From the NCBI RefSeq assembly GCF_900129845.1, contig NZ_FQXB01000001.1, positions 62,001 to 126,000 on the forward strand: DNA of 64,000 nucleotides, given 5' to 3'. The notes beneath the pieces were generated by a model. The model was not told where the DNA came from. It saw only the letters and a list, made by a program, of their open reading frames with translations, and searched no databases. The position numbers were made by a program, and so were the translations under genes. Below are positions 43,518-52,047 of the stretch, in pieces (the first letter of the stretch is position 1; each line of letters starts with the position of its first letter). The DNA comes from Cognatiyoonia sediminum (lineage in GTDB: Bacteria > Pseudomonadota > Alphaproteobacteria > Rhodobacterales > Rhodobacteraceae).

Positions 43518-44806
43518 GCTGTTGCTTTCGACAGCGCCTGGTCCAGATCAGCGATAATGTCGTCGGCATCTTCGGTGCCGATCGATAGCCGCACGATGTT
43601 CGGACCGGCGCCAGCCGCTTCTTGCTGTTCTGTCGTCAACTGGCGGTGCGTTGTGCTTGCAGAATGAATGATCAAACTGCGCGTATCGCCAAGGTTGGCG
43701 ACGTGGCTAAAGATTTCCAAGCTGTCGACTAGCTTAATACAAGCCTCATAGCCGCCTTTGACGGCGACGGTGAATAAAGCTCCAGCACCGCGTGGGCAAA
43801 TCTTCTCTACCAGTCCGAAGTAAGGTGAGCTTTCCAAGCCAGCATAAGTCACATAGTCGATGCGGTCGTCTTGCTCCAACCAAGCCGCGACTTTCTTGGC
43901 GTTTTCCACATGGCGCTCCATCCGCAATGAAAGCGTCTCAATCCCCATTAACGAGTAATGCGCCGCTTGCGGGTTCATGGTCATTCCTAGGTCGCGCAAC
44001 CCAATGGCAATGCCGTGGAAGGTGAAAGCCAAGGGGCCAAAGGTCTCTGCGAACTTCAGCCCGTGATAGGCAGGTTCTGGCTGGCTCAAGGATGGGAACT
44101 TATCATTTGCGGCCCAATCGAACTTTCCGCTATCCACGACACAGCCGCCGGTGACGGTGCCGTTCCCTGTTAGGTATTTGGTGGTCGAATGCACCACCAA
44201 CGTCGCGCCATGTTCAATAGGGCGGCACAGGTAAGGCGTGGCCGAGGTGTTATCGACGATCAGTGGAATGCCGGCGTCGTCGGCAATTGCCGAAATCGCA
44301 TCCAAATCCGTGATGTGACCACCTGGGTTTGCAATCGCTTCGCAGAAGACCGCGCGCGTGTTTTCATCAATCGCGGCTTTTACGGCTTTCAGATCATCGA
44401 AATCGACAAATGTGCATTCCCACCCAAACCGCTTAATGGTCTGGCTGAACTGTGTCATGGTCCCACCGTAAAGACGCGAGGACGCGACAATATTCAGGCC
44501 TGGCCCCATCAATGGGAAAAGCGCCATGATCTGTGCTGCGTGACCGGAGGAACAGCATACCGCGCCCGCACCGCCCTCAAGTGTCGCCACGCGTTCTTGT
44601 AAGGCGGCTACTGTTGGGTTCGTCAGACGGGAATAAATATATCCCACTTCCTGCAAATTAAACAAAGCCGCCGCATGTTCGGCATCACGGAATACATAGG
44701 CGGTGGATTGATAAATTGGCACCTGACGTGCGCCTGTTGCTGGATCAGGTCGGGCTCCTGCGTGGATTTGCAGCGTATCAAAGCCGTAGCTTGTTTCATT
44801 GGTCAT
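43514..44806 (-). CDS. metY: O-acetylhomoserine sulfhydrylase / cysteine synthase family
   Basis: A 430-residue Cys/Met-metabolism PLP enzyme that makes homocysteine from O-acetylhomoserine and sulfide. Visible motifs are RPDPATGARQVPIYQSTAYV, YSRLTNPTVAALQERVA (phosphate-site region), CSSGHAAQIMAL, and VVHSTTKYLTGNG with the Schiff-base Lys. The long form (430 residues) fits MetY rather than MetB/MetC. It lies divergent from a VOC protein, 91 bp apart. No SAM-riboswitch pattern was found in that gap. Confidence 0.95.
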   Translation of the reverse strand: MTNETSYGFDTLQIHAGARPDPATGARQVPIYQSTAYVFRDAEHAAALFNLQEVGYIYSRLTNPTVAALQERVATLEGGAGAVCCSSGHAAQIMALFPLMGPGLNIVASSRLYGGTMTQFSQTIKRFGWECTFVDFDDLKAVKAAIDENTRAVFCEAIANPGGHITDLDAISAIADDAGIPLIVDNTSATPYLCRPIEHGATLVVHSTTKYLTGNGTVTGGCVVDSGKFDWAANDKFPSLSQPEPAYHGLKFAETFGPLAFTFHGIAIGLRDLGMTMNPQAAHYSLMGIETLSLRMERHVENAKKVAAWLEQDDRIDYVTYAGLESSPYFGLVEKICPRGAGALFTVAVKGGYEACIKLVDSLEIFSHVANLGDTRSLIIHSASTTHRQLTTEQQEAAGAGPNIVRLSIGTEDADDIIADLDQALSKATA

Positions 44807-44897
44807 TGCGGTCTCCCCAAAGAAAGTCTTTTGTTACCCCTGTGTCTAAGGCCATTCCGCGCCACCCTCAACGCTTTGGAACAAAAAGGACTAAAAC

Positions 44898-45311
44898 ATG
44901 CCACATCCATTCCATTTGGCCTACCACGTCACCGATCTTGGGGACGCTAGAGAATTTTATTCCAACGCGCTGGGTGCAATCGAAGGGCGATCAACAGATA
45001 CATGGGTTGATTTTGATTTCTTCGGTCATCAACTCAGCCTGCACCTCGGCAAACCGTTTGAGAACGCGTCGACCGGTAAAGTCGGCGACCATCTTGTACC
45101 AATGCCCCATTTTGGCATCATCTTGCCGCTTGAGGATTGGACCGCTCTCGCAGGTCGCCTGGAAGAGCGCCAAACAGATTTCATCATCGCCCCGTCTGTG
45201 CGATTCAAAGGCGAACCGGGGGAGCAATGGACGATGTTTTTCCGCGATCCCTCCGGCAACCCGATCGAAGTTAAGGGTTTCGCAGACACCACGGGCATCT
45301 TTGCGAGTTAA
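44898..45311 (+). CDS. VOC/glyoxalase-fold protein
   Basis: A 137-residue single-domain VOC protein. HLAYHVTDLGDAREFYSNAL is the classic start with the first metal-site His, and FFRDPSGNPIEVKGF is the C-terminal half with a Glu ligand. Such proteins bind a divalent metal and act as lyases, dioxygenases or resistance proteins; this one could be either enzyme or binder. A good ribosome site (AAGGA) precedes the ATG. Confidence 0.88.
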   Translation: MPHPFHLAYHVTDLGDAREFYSNALGAIEGRSTDTWVDFDFFGHQLSLHLGKPFENASTGKVGDHLVPMPHFGIILPLEDWTALAGRLEERQTDFIIAPSVRFKGEPGEQWTMFFRDPSGNPIEVKGFADTTGIFAS

Positions 45312-45360
45312 TCGTCTTTTGTGCTTAAATACTTTGTGGAAGCGGCCGAAGGCCCCGTGG
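45311..45360. repeat. Recurrent gene-end element, copy B
   Basis: Between the VOC stop and the convergent glycosyltransferase-like gene: ATCGTCTTTTGTGCTTAAAT then ACTTTGTGGAAGCGGCCGAA and GGCCCCGTGG. The first part matches copy A (TCTTTTG-GC--AAATACTTT) in the same orientation, and the GCGGCC/GGCC part forms the hairpin. Confidence 0.5.
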
Positions 45361-45370
45361 GCAAGGCCTT

Positions 45371-46372
45371 TTACCGCATCCAATAGCCGGCCGCTTTGAT
45401 CTTATTGCGCAGCTTTCGCTCTGGTCTCGGCAAATTGGCTTGATCAAAAAGCGCTCGCACTTTTTGCCCGCGGCCCTGATAGATAGTGCGCTTAAAAGCA
45501 TCGTAATTTTTCAACCATTTCTTGATCTTATTCGGCGCAGATACGGATTCTAAAATTGCGACGGTATGGTCGCTCTCGCGTGCGTAGAGGAGTGGTATGG
45601 TGCGATAATGGCACGTAATTGCGCCATCGAGCCCGTTCAATGTAGTATCCGGCCGGCCGCCTCCGAAAGAGTGAATGACTAAGGGGAGGGAAACTTGATC
45701 TAGCCAGGGATCAAGCGGCTGAATAATCATTTCTTCCGGCGTGTCATCACGAATTTTCAAAGCAAAATCTAGGAACCGTTGTCCAAATTGACGAGGACAC
45801 TTGCCAAAGAACCAACCGGCATTGAAGTAGAGATACCTCTCCCAAAATTCGTCAGGCTGGCTCAGGTCCAAGGAGCTTTCGAAATCAAGCCCAAACTTGT
45901 TGTAAAGCGACTTCCAAATCGCCGTATAGCCGGGCCAATAAAGCTCCTCCACCGGCCAGGTCCCTTCGCGCCGCATCGATGCCGAGGGACGTTCAAAATC
46001 AAAGGGGACCGTGCTCAGATCGCCTGTGATCAAAGTGTCCGTATCAAAAAAAACGAAGGGCTCCCCCTCGGGCAGCGCAAGCAGCGCTTCGATCTTGTTG
46101 CCGTAAGGGTAGGATTGTCCAAAGTGCTCGTTCTCAAAGGGCAGGATTTTCGCACCGTTCTCTTTCAAGACATCACGGATATCGCCGAGCATACGTGGGT
46201 CTTTTTCCCAGCGATTGGTGAATTGCGGCTCAGCAACAAAGATACGTCCCTTGAGTGTCGGTGACATAGCCTTGAGAGATGCCACAAAAAGCAAGGCTTC
46301 ATATTGCAAGCGGCCCGCTTGACCAACGATCAATATGTTGAATGGCTGATTAAAGGCTATTGTGCGCGCCAT
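45371..46372 (-). CDS. Glycosyltransferase-like protein (nucleotide-sugar transferase fold)
   Basis: A 333-residue protein. VFFDTDTLITGDLS carries a DxD-like Asp110-Thr-Asp112 metal site at the position expected for GT-A/GT8-type enzymes, and LYFNAGWFFGKCP with DPWLDQVSLP fits the acceptor side. FNILIVGQAGRLQYEALLFV opens the fold, and the C-terminus is basic. There is no signal peptide or membrane segment, so it would work at the cytoplasmic face. Donor and acceptor sugars are unknown. It opens the accessory stretch. Confidence 0.7.
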   Translation of the reverse strand: MARTIAFNQPFNILIVGQAGRLQYEALLFVASLKAMSPTLKGRIFVAEPQFTNRWEKDPRMLGDIRDVLKENGAKILPFENEHFGQSYPYGNKIEALLALPEGEPFVFFDTDTLITGDLSTVPFDFERPSASMRREGTWPVEELYWPGYTAIWKSLYNKFGLDFESSLDLSQPDEFWERYLYFNAGWFFGKCPRQFGQRFLDFALKIRDDTPEEMIIQPLDPWLDQVSLPLVIHSFGGGRPDTTLNGLDGAITCHYRTIPLLYARESDHTVAILESVSAPNKIKKWLKNYDAFKRTIYQGRGQKVRALFDQANLPRPERKLRNKIKAAGYWMR

Positions 46373-46659
46373 GCTTTGGTCTGCCTAAACAACTTCGGAA
46401 TGTCTGTATTCGTGACGCCTTTGATGACCGCCTGTTACTACAACTGAATGGTACCTAGCTATTCTAAACAGCATGTGAGCTTTTAGGTTTTTTTCAACAC
46501 TTGTTTTGGAGGCACGTTTTGCAGGCGACACGGAAACAATAGACATTTATTTGCAGAACAAAATTTGACAGTCGTGATCTGAGCCCCGGTATACGCTTGT
46601 GATATTTTCAACTTCGTATGGATAGTCCAAAAACTAACCGCAACCGTTGAATTAAACTT
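46373..46659. other. AT-rich spacer without a gene
   Basis: 287 bp between the glycosyltransferase-like start and the stop of the pentapeptide-repeat gene. It is AT-rich and has several short T-runs. No ORF with a ribosome site, RNA structure or repeat was recognised. Confidence 0.6.
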
Positions 46660-47355
46660 TCAGCACCCGCTGTTGTCCACTGAAGTATCTGGCATAATAG
46701 TGTTGCAGCGGGTTACCCCGTTTAGGTTGGCAGCACCAAGGTTAGCACCTATCAAACTAGCATTGCTCAGATCGGCACTGCTAAGATTAGCTCCGCTTAG
46801 ATTAGCAGCACCCAGATCAACACCTGTCAGATCAGCGCCGCTTAGATCGGACCCTGCCAGATTAGAAGCACTTAGATCAGCATTTTTTAAGTTAGCGCCA
46901 CTCAGATCAGCATCTCTCAGATTAGCTGCACTAATACCAGCAGTTGTCAGTGTAGTGCCTCTCAGGTTAGCAGCATTGAGATTAGATGCATTGAGATTGG
47001 CACCTGTCAGATCAGCACCACTCAGATCGGCACTGACCAGATTAGCGGCGCTTAGATCAGCATTATTCAAATTGGCATCTCTCAAATTGGCACCACTCAG
47101 AACGGCAGCAGCCAGATCAGAATATTCCAATTTGGCAGCATTGATATTAGCATTGACCAAATTAGCACCACTCAAATTAGCGCCACTCAGATTAGAGCCA
47201 CCTAGATTAGCATCACTAAGATCGGCAAGCCCCAGATCACAGTCTTTGCAATCACGAGTATTGCTCAGCTTCTGTAGATCATTTGGATCAAATGCAGATG
47301 CGCTACTGCCAAACATGGTAATAGAGATAGTCAGTGCCGTAAAAGTCCGTTTCAT
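46660..47355 (-). CDS. Secreted pentapeptide-repeat protein
   Basis: A 231-residue protein with a signal peptide (about residues 1-21, cleavage after SASA) and ~36 consecutive A(D/N)LXX pentapeptides (for example ADLSDANLGGSNLSGANLSG). These fold as a right-handed quadrilateral beta-helix. Paired cysteines flank the repeats (DCKDCDLG at the start; a C-terminal CNTIM...SGC), so disulfides probably cap the helix in the periplasm. The role is unknown; other such proteins bind surfaces or DNA gyrase, but a secreted one cannot target gyrase in its own cell. Confidence 0.9.
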   Translation of the reverse strand: MKRTFTALTISITMFGSSASAFDPNDLQKLSNTRDCKDCDLGLADLSDANLGGSNLSGANLSGANLVNANINAAKLEYSDLAAAVLSGANLRDANLNNADLSAANLVSADLSGADLTGANLNASNLNAANLRGTTLTTAGISAANLRDADLSGANLKNADLSASNLAGSDLSGADLTGVDLGAANLSGANLSSADLSNASLIGANLGAANLNGVTRCNTIMPDTSVDNSGC

Positions 47356-47477
47356 CTTATAACAGCTCCTCTTGTCAATTTATCTACGCTTCTGTCAGCA
47401 CTAGATGATGCCGCCTAGAAAGCGTATCAAAGCGTTTTTTGTATCTCAACTATTTCAATAGAAATGGGGGATCTAGC

Positions 47478-47612
47478 ATGGGGAACTCACAAACAGAGGT
47501 GGGGTACAGCAGTCTGTTTTCGAGTTTCGACAAGTTTCTCATGCGGTATTTCAATGGCGACGTCACTGCTACGGCCGGCCGGAGTGTCAGATCTGCACTT
47601 CTGACTAGTTAG
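47478..47612 (+). CDS. Possible 44-aa protein
   Basis: A 45-codon frame starting ATG 47478 (MGNSQTEVGYSSLFSSFDKF) and ending in TAG. A GGGGGAT purine stretch lies 6-8 bp upstream. The composition (Ser/Phe-rich helix followed by LMRYFNGDVTATAGRSVRSA) looks protein-like. No family is recognised, and the overlapping frame from 47464 could be an alternative. It is too short to be sure. Confidence 0.35.
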   Translation: MGNSQTEVGYSSLFSSFDKFLMRYFNGDVTATAGRSVRSALLTS

Positions 47613-47961
47613 CAGCAAAAGACTAGCTGTGAATGTCTTTTGTGACACCAACTTTGTGGTAAAGTTTTATGGCGTTAAGAATTTCATAATATCTCGACGT
47701 TATAGATGACCTGTTTCGAATAGGTTTGAGCAAAGGCTGCTACGCGGGCAGAATTAACCTTCGACCGGCTGCACTCTAATAGGGTGAGTGGCCCATAGAG
47801 GATCTTGAATTTGCGTTTCGATGGGAAGGTGCCCTTTGCTATGGATCGCAGTTTCATTCTTCAAGTCGCTTGTGATCGATCCGTTGCTGCGGGCAATTGA
47901 TTGTTTGCTAATATTCGGTATGCGTTTCTTCAGTCCAAGCCAGCAGTAAAGGCGGAAACAG
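47613..47961. other. Long spacer with a possible IS-end fragment
   Basis: 349 bp without a supportable gene. At 47641 the string TGTGACACCAA is followed by sequence similar to the IS3-type end near 50713 (GTGG and AGTTT in register), which may be a second insertion-element scar. The rest shows no motif. Confidence 0.3.
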
Positions 47962-49467
47962 GTGACAATGAAGGCAGACGAACCCGCAAAGAAACAGCTT
48001 GACGCGCTGGTCAAACTGCTCGACCGGGGCAGGGACCATGATGCCTTGTCGCGGGCTGCACGGCTTTCTCGAAAGTATCCCGACAACCTGTTCGTGCTAA
48101 ACATCATCGCCTCGGCGTATGGTAAGCTTGGAGAACACGACAAAGCGATCCGTGTCTTTGAATCCATTAGAAGCCGTGACCCTGAAATTCCGCAGCTCCA
48201 CCACAACCTAGCTATCTCGTTTTTCCGAACTGGACGGCTCAATGAAGCGACCACTGCTATGAAAGAGGCGGTGCGCCTTGATCCCTTAAACACAACATTG
48301 CAGAGCAATCTGGGGGCCATGTACCTTGTCGGGTCTGATGTCATGGGTGCCCGCGATGCCTTTGCGGCGGCGGCCCAGCTCGCACCGGACAGCCCCGATG
48401 CCCAGTGGAATTTTGAGCGGATGGAGCGGGCTGCCCGAAATCTTCGCAAGGCTGCTTTGATTGTTGAAGATGCGCTGCATGAGAACCCCAATGATCCTGT
48501 ATTGCTCTGCAAGGCGGGGTCGAGCTATAGCCATCTCGGTGACCCAAAATCGGCGATGAAGTACTTTCAGAGATCGCGCGAGCTCGATCCTGACAGTCCG
48601 GAACTATACTTTCACATCGGCCAGTTCTGGAAAAAGAACAAGCAGATGGGAAAGGCTGTTCAGGCCTTCGAGAGGGCGACGGAGTTGAACCCTTCTTATA
48701 GCGATGCATTTGCCCAGATCGGTAGCATACTGAAAAAGGCGGGGCACACAGACCGTGCGATCAACTGCTATGAACGCGTACTCGAGATTTCGCCTGAAAA
48801 TGTGGAGGTCGCACATTTTCTGTCTGCCATGAAGGGAGAGACGACTGACACCGCTCCGGCCCAATATGTCACCGATCTGTTTGACAGCTATGCCAGCAGG
48901 TTTGAAGCCAACCTTGTGGGTGATCTAGAATACCGCGGACCTGAGGTTCTGCGAAAAATGCTCGATGCTGCCTTGAGTGACGGCGCGAGGTTCAAAGCAG
49001 GAATCGACCTTGGCTGTGGCACTGGACTGTCAGGAATGGCCTTCCGAGACGTTCTGGATCACCTGGCAGGCGTGGACCTGTCGGCCAATATGGTAGGCTT
49101 AGCAGAAGAAAAAGGAGTCTATGACCGCTTGACCGTGAGCGATGTCGTTTCGGCCATCAGCGACAGTGACGTTGCATTCGACTTTTTTCTGTCTACCGAC
49201 GTTTTTGTCTATGTCGGCGACTTAGAGGATCTCTTCGCGGCTGTTCGCGAGAATGCAGCGCAGGGCGCCTTGTTTGTGTTTTCTACCGAAGATCTGGAGG
49301 AGGGGACATTCGCGCTGTTGCCGTCGGGACGGTATGCCCATTCCCGCGACTACATTGCCAAGATGTGCGATCGCCATGATATGAAGATCGTAGATTTCGG
49401 TCGACATCCCCTGCGCATGGAATTCGGGAAGATGCTTGTCGGGGGATACTACATCCTTCGGACTTGA
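47962..49467 (+). CDS. TPR-repeat protein fused to a SAM-dependent methyltransferase
   Basis: A 501-residue fusion. Residues ~1-300 hold about eight tetratricopeptide repeats (for example NPSYSDAFAQIGSILKKAGH). Residues ~310-500 are a class I methyltransferase with the SAM loop GIDLGCGTGLSGMAF (about 347-361) and the later VAFDFFLSTDVFVYV strand. The TPR part probably selects the protein or glycan substrate. The start may be GTG 47962 or ATG 47968. It is convergent with the VPLPA-CTERM gene, with a bidirectional terminator between. Confidence 0.85.
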   Translation: MTMKADEPAKKQLDALVKLLDRGRDHDALSRAARLSRKYPDNLFVLNIIASAYGKLGEHDKAIRVFESIRSRDPEIPQLHHNLAISFFRTGRLNEATTAMKEAVRLDPLNTTLQSNLGAMYLVGSDVMGARDAFAAAAQLAPDSPDAQWNFERMERAARNLRKAALIVEDALHENPNDPVLLCKAGSSYSHLGDPKSAMKYFQRSRELDPDSPELYFHIGQFWKKNKQMGKAVQAFERATELNPSYSDAFAQIGSILKKAGHTDRAINCYERVLEISPENVEVAHFLSAMKGETTDTAPAQYVTDLFDSYASRFEANLVGDLEYRGPEVLRKMLDAALSDGARFKAGIDLGCGTGLSGMAFRDVLDHLAGVDLSANMVGLAEEKGVYDRLTVSDVVSAISDSDVAFDFFLSTDVFVYVGDLEDLFAAVRENAAQGALFVFSTEDLEEGTFALLPSGRYAHSRDYIAKMCDRHDMKIVDFGRHPLRMEFGKMLVGGYYILRT

Positions 49468-49527
49468 CCCGCTTTGGTCAGGTTGTTGGAGATGAACGTG
49501 CTAGCAAAGTCGCCTGCAAAGAGAAAA

Positions 49528-49550
49528 CGGGCGGTGTAACCGCCCGATTC
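49528..49550. terminator. Bidirectional terminator between convergent genes
   Basis: A perfect 8-bp stem CGGGCGGT / ACCGCCCG with a 3-base loop. It is followed by ATTCTT on the plus strand and TTTTCTC on the minus strand, between the TPR-methyltransferase and the VPLPA-CTERM gene. Confidence 0.8.
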
Positions 49551-49574
49551 TTATAAGGATGAGATCGTTCGGAT

Positions 49575-50537
49575 CTAATCGGAAATTGTCTTTCGTCGCC
49601 GGAACATGAACCACATCCCTCCTATCCCCGACAGCAGCAGTGGAATGCTTGCTGGTACGGGAACGGGACTTATCGGCGATGGCCCATCTGGCGGCTTGTC
49701 CGGATCCGGCACGAGGTCTTGTTTTGAACCGTTCAATGACGGCGAAAGGTGGTATGTGAAGTTTCCTGCCAGGTCATTGATGAACGCAACGGAGTCAAAA
49801 TCCCCACTTTCGGCATCGTCATAGAACGTTCCGGCCTTCGACTCGATTTTCAGAATGCTGAATGCAAATTCGAATGCCATTGTCGGATACCAATCGGGAT
49901 GACTGAAATTCGAGTTCTTTTCTTTACCCACATTGTCTGGGAAATTGGCATAGAGATAATGTAGCGATGTCTTCACGTCAGTTGCGACGTCGTTGAAAAG
50001 TTCTGCGCCTGCTTCGATACCTTCTGAGTCCTTCCCAATGCCATCAATCAAATTGTAGGAGATGTGGATGTCTTCGCCGTCCTTTTTCTTGCCCTTTTCC
50101 TTGCCTGTTCCGCCGCCATCTTCGTTGAAGCTAAGATCAAACCGCACATCTTCACTGTGCGTAGCATCGTCGAAATCAAGAGCTTTACCGTAGTCAAGAT
50201 TGACGTCGGTTCCCCAAGTTGTGTCCTTGGCCTCCTGCGGCACTTCGACGAAGACAAAAAGATTGTCTCCATCCTCTTTCCAGTAGATGTCAGTCGTTCC
50301 GCTAGTCACAGCATCGGCGCTGTCACCTGTGTCGTCGCCCTTTTTCTTGTCCTTTTTCTTGCCATCGCCATCAGTGACCCAATACCCTGTGGTGATCCAC
50401 TCGTAATGATCCGTGAAGCCTTGATCCAGAACGCCGTCTATGGTGACTGCATTTGCAGAAGTCGCCATCACTACGGAAGCGGCTGAAAGCGCTAGTACGG
50501 ACACAGCATTCTTTAAAGGAAAGTGTTTAGGTCTCAT
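49575..50537 (-). CDS. VPLPA-CTERM secreted protein, charged
   Basis: A 320-residue exported protein: signal peptide (about residues 1-30), a DGVLDQGFTDHYEWITTGYW start of the mature part, very Asp/Lys-rich loops (DGDGKKKDKKKGDDTGD), and a C-terminal sorting signal VPVPASIPLLLSGIGGMWFM ending in an RRRK tail. This Pro-Ala...hydrophobic helix...Arg/Lys layout is the PEP-CTERM-like VPLPA-CTERM class, processed by an exosortase elsewhere in the genome. The repeated charged loops may bind calcium. The function is unknown. Confidence 0.85.
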   Translation of the reverse strand: MRPKHFPLKNAVSVLALSAASVVMATSANAVTIDGVLDQGFTDHYEWITTGYWVTDGDGKKKDKKKGDDTGDSADAVTSGTTDIYWKEDGDNLFVFVEVPQEAKDTTWGTDVNLDYGKALDFDDATHSEDVRFDLSFNEDGGGTGKEKGKKKDGEDIHISYNLIDGIGKDSEGIEAGAELFNDVATDVKTSLHYLYANFPDNVGKEKNSNFSHPDWYPTMAFEFAFSILKIESKAGTFYDDAESGDFDSVAFINDLAGNFTYHLSPSLNGSKQDLVPDPDKPPDGPSPISPVPVPASIPLLLSGIGGMWFMFRRRKTISD

Positions 50538-50863
50538 GCTTACATTACCCCTTAACGCGACAATAATTAATACCCAACAGACTTAAGTATCATATCATCT
50601 TGTGTGGCCTTGCACAAGTCTTGCACGATTGAAGTGTTAATTGCTGATCTTGCGCAAAAGCTTCAACGCATCTTCATCCGAATACCGCTTCTGAGCCATC
50701 TTCCATCCGTCCTGTGACACCAAAATAGTGGCACAGTTTGACGTAACTCAGGCACCTGGTAGGTACTAAATCTGCTTTTACGATAAACTGTATATGGTCA
50801 AACATTTACCTAGAAAATCAAATTATTATTTAGGCTTATACATATTGGAAACTAAATGAGAGT
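50538..50863. other. AT-rich spacer carrying an IS remnant
   Basis: 326 bp between the charged VPLPA-CTERM gene and the next plus-strand ORF. It contains the IS3-type transposase fragment described separately. The remaining sequence is AT-rich with no gene seen. Confidence 0.6.
50637..50760 (-). mobile_element. IS3-family (IS407-type) orfA fragment with element end
   Basis: On the minus strand a 20-codon frame reads MAQKRYSDEDALKLLRKISN and then stops. The KRYSDEDALKLLR pattern matches the N-terminus of IS407-group IS3 transposase OrfA (normally ~90 residues). Upstream is CTGTGCCACTATTTTGGTGT, which looks like the element's terminal end. Only the first 19 or so codons remain, so this is a scar rather than an active element. 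It supports past insertion-sequence activity in this accessory stretch. Confidence 0.5.
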
Positions 50864-51115
50864 ATGTCGGTGGAGTTCATTTGGAGCGACGTATTTGGTT
50901 GTGTCGTTGCTGCTGCCGCTAGGGCGGACATTCATTCATTAAAAATCTACGAATGTTCCAAGGGTTCAGTCTTGGAAACGAAATCAGCCCTAATTGTTGA
51001 ACCTTGGATGGAGATCAGTCCTTTTTTGGCCGACCATAAACTTCGTTTGTGGGTAATACGTAACGGAAACGCAGATCGACAGGGATGCTATCTTCTCATC
51101 CTTGGACAGTCATAA
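50864..51115 (+). CDS. Small hypothetical protein, 83 aa
   Basis: A plus-strand frame, MSVEFIWSDVFGCVVAAAAR and so on, with three cysteines. No membrane segment or known motif is seen. A good terminator hairpin with five T begins 26 bp after its stop, which supports a real transcript. No ribosome site stands out, and the spacer is AT-rich, so confidence is moderate. Confidence 0.45.
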   Translation: MSVEFIWSDVFGCVVAAAARADIHSLKIYECSKGSVLETKSALIVEPWMEISPFLADHKLRLWVIRNGNADRQGCYLLILGQS

Positions 51116-51140
51116 CTGTTCGAACAAGATTCTGTTCCAC

Positions 51141-51164
51141 GCCACTGCCTTGCGGTGGCTTTTT
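51141..51164 (+). terminator. Rho-independent terminator
   Basis: An 8-bp stem GCCACTGC / GCGGTGGC (one G-U pair) with a CTT loop is followed by TTTTT; it ends the small plus-strand gene just upstream. Confidence 0.85.
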
Positions 51165-51408
51165 AAGAAAGGGAAGGGGTTGAACAGCCAACTTTGGTAG
51201 TGCTGCAATCAACCTAAATCAGGGATGCGGACTAGCTTTTCGCGCATTTGTAAAAAGCGTCTAAACAACCACATTTGATGGCGTTGAACGAAATAGGTAG
51301 TTGTATATACAAATTTTTCTAAATAGCCGACATGTTAAGGTGAGCTTAGAAAATTAAGAAAGCTTCAAACTCGAAGGCATTTTTTCCCTTACAATAAACA
51401 ACATCGTA

Positions 51409-52047
51409 CTAAACTTCCACTTTACGTTTCTTACGCAGACCTAAACCGGCGAAACCAGCGATAGCAGTAAGCAGGAGTGGAAAGCCTGCGGGGATAGGAA
51501 CTGGAGTGATGCTGGAAAGTTCAATCACGGAAATGTTCGCGGTATCCCAGCTAAATGAAGATGAAAACTCAGAGATTTCACCGAACTTGCCCTCGGCTCG
51601 CACCAATAAGCCATCGTAATCGGCACCGGAAATATTTTCGTCTACGAACAGTATTTCGAGCAAACCATTCACAATATCATCTTCAAAAACTAAAGCACTT
51701 GCACCGGTAGCTTCGACTTGGGTTGGCAATCCGTCATCGATAATCAAATTATGATTTGCGGGTATTAGCACGTTGGTGTTGGAGCCAGCGGCCGTGGCTT
51801 CACCTTTCACTAAACCAGTTATCAGGTTCGGGACTGTGTAAGATAGCTTAGCCGGAATTGTTACAGGAAAACCACCTACATCAATTTCCGCTATTGGGCT
51901 ATAAACTAATGTCCCAGCTCCTGTCGTAGCGTACAAAGTACTGGCTTCTTTGAGGCCAAATTCGGCAGGATTAATACTAGCTGCGTTCGCTTCGAACCCG
52001 GTAAAAATAATGGTAGCAATCGCTGCGGCTTTATTGACCAGCTTCAT
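51409..52047 (-). CDS. VPLPA-CTERM secreted protein
   Basis: A 212-residue exported protein starting at ATG 52047 (MKLVNKAAAIATIIFTGFEA), with GGAGG 5-6 bp upstream; an in-frame TTG at 52059 is unlikely. After the signal peptide comes an Ala/Val/Gly-rich domain and the C-terminal sorting signal SSITPVPIPAGFPLLLTAIA with a GLGLRKKRK tail, again of VPLPA-CTERM type. Domain composition resembles a small beta-rich extracellular protein. The function is unknown; an exosortase would cut and sort it. Confidence 0.85.
   Translation of the reverse strand: MKLVNKAAAIATIIFTGFEANAASINPAEFGLKEASTLYATTGAGTLVYSPIAEIDVGGFPVTIPAKLSYTVPNLITGLVKGEATAAGSNTNVLIPANHNLIIDDGLPTQVEATGASALVFEDDIVNGLLEILFVDENISGADYDGLLVRAEGKFGEISEFSSSFSWDTANISVIELSSITPVPIPAGFPLLLTAIAGFAGLGLRKKRKVEV

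Noticed and set aside
44807-44897. SAM-type riboswitch before metY
   Set aside because: I looked for SAM-II and SAM/SAH patterns in the metY leader and found no matching core.
46673-47362. 229-aa plus-strand ORF, Leu/Ala/Pro-rich
   Set aside because: Antisense of the pentapeptide-repeat gene; its regularity comes from the repeated codons.
47754-48512. 252-aa minus-strand ORF
   Set aside because: It overlaps the TPR-methyltransferase frame, which has clear repeats and a SAM motif; the minus frame has no features.
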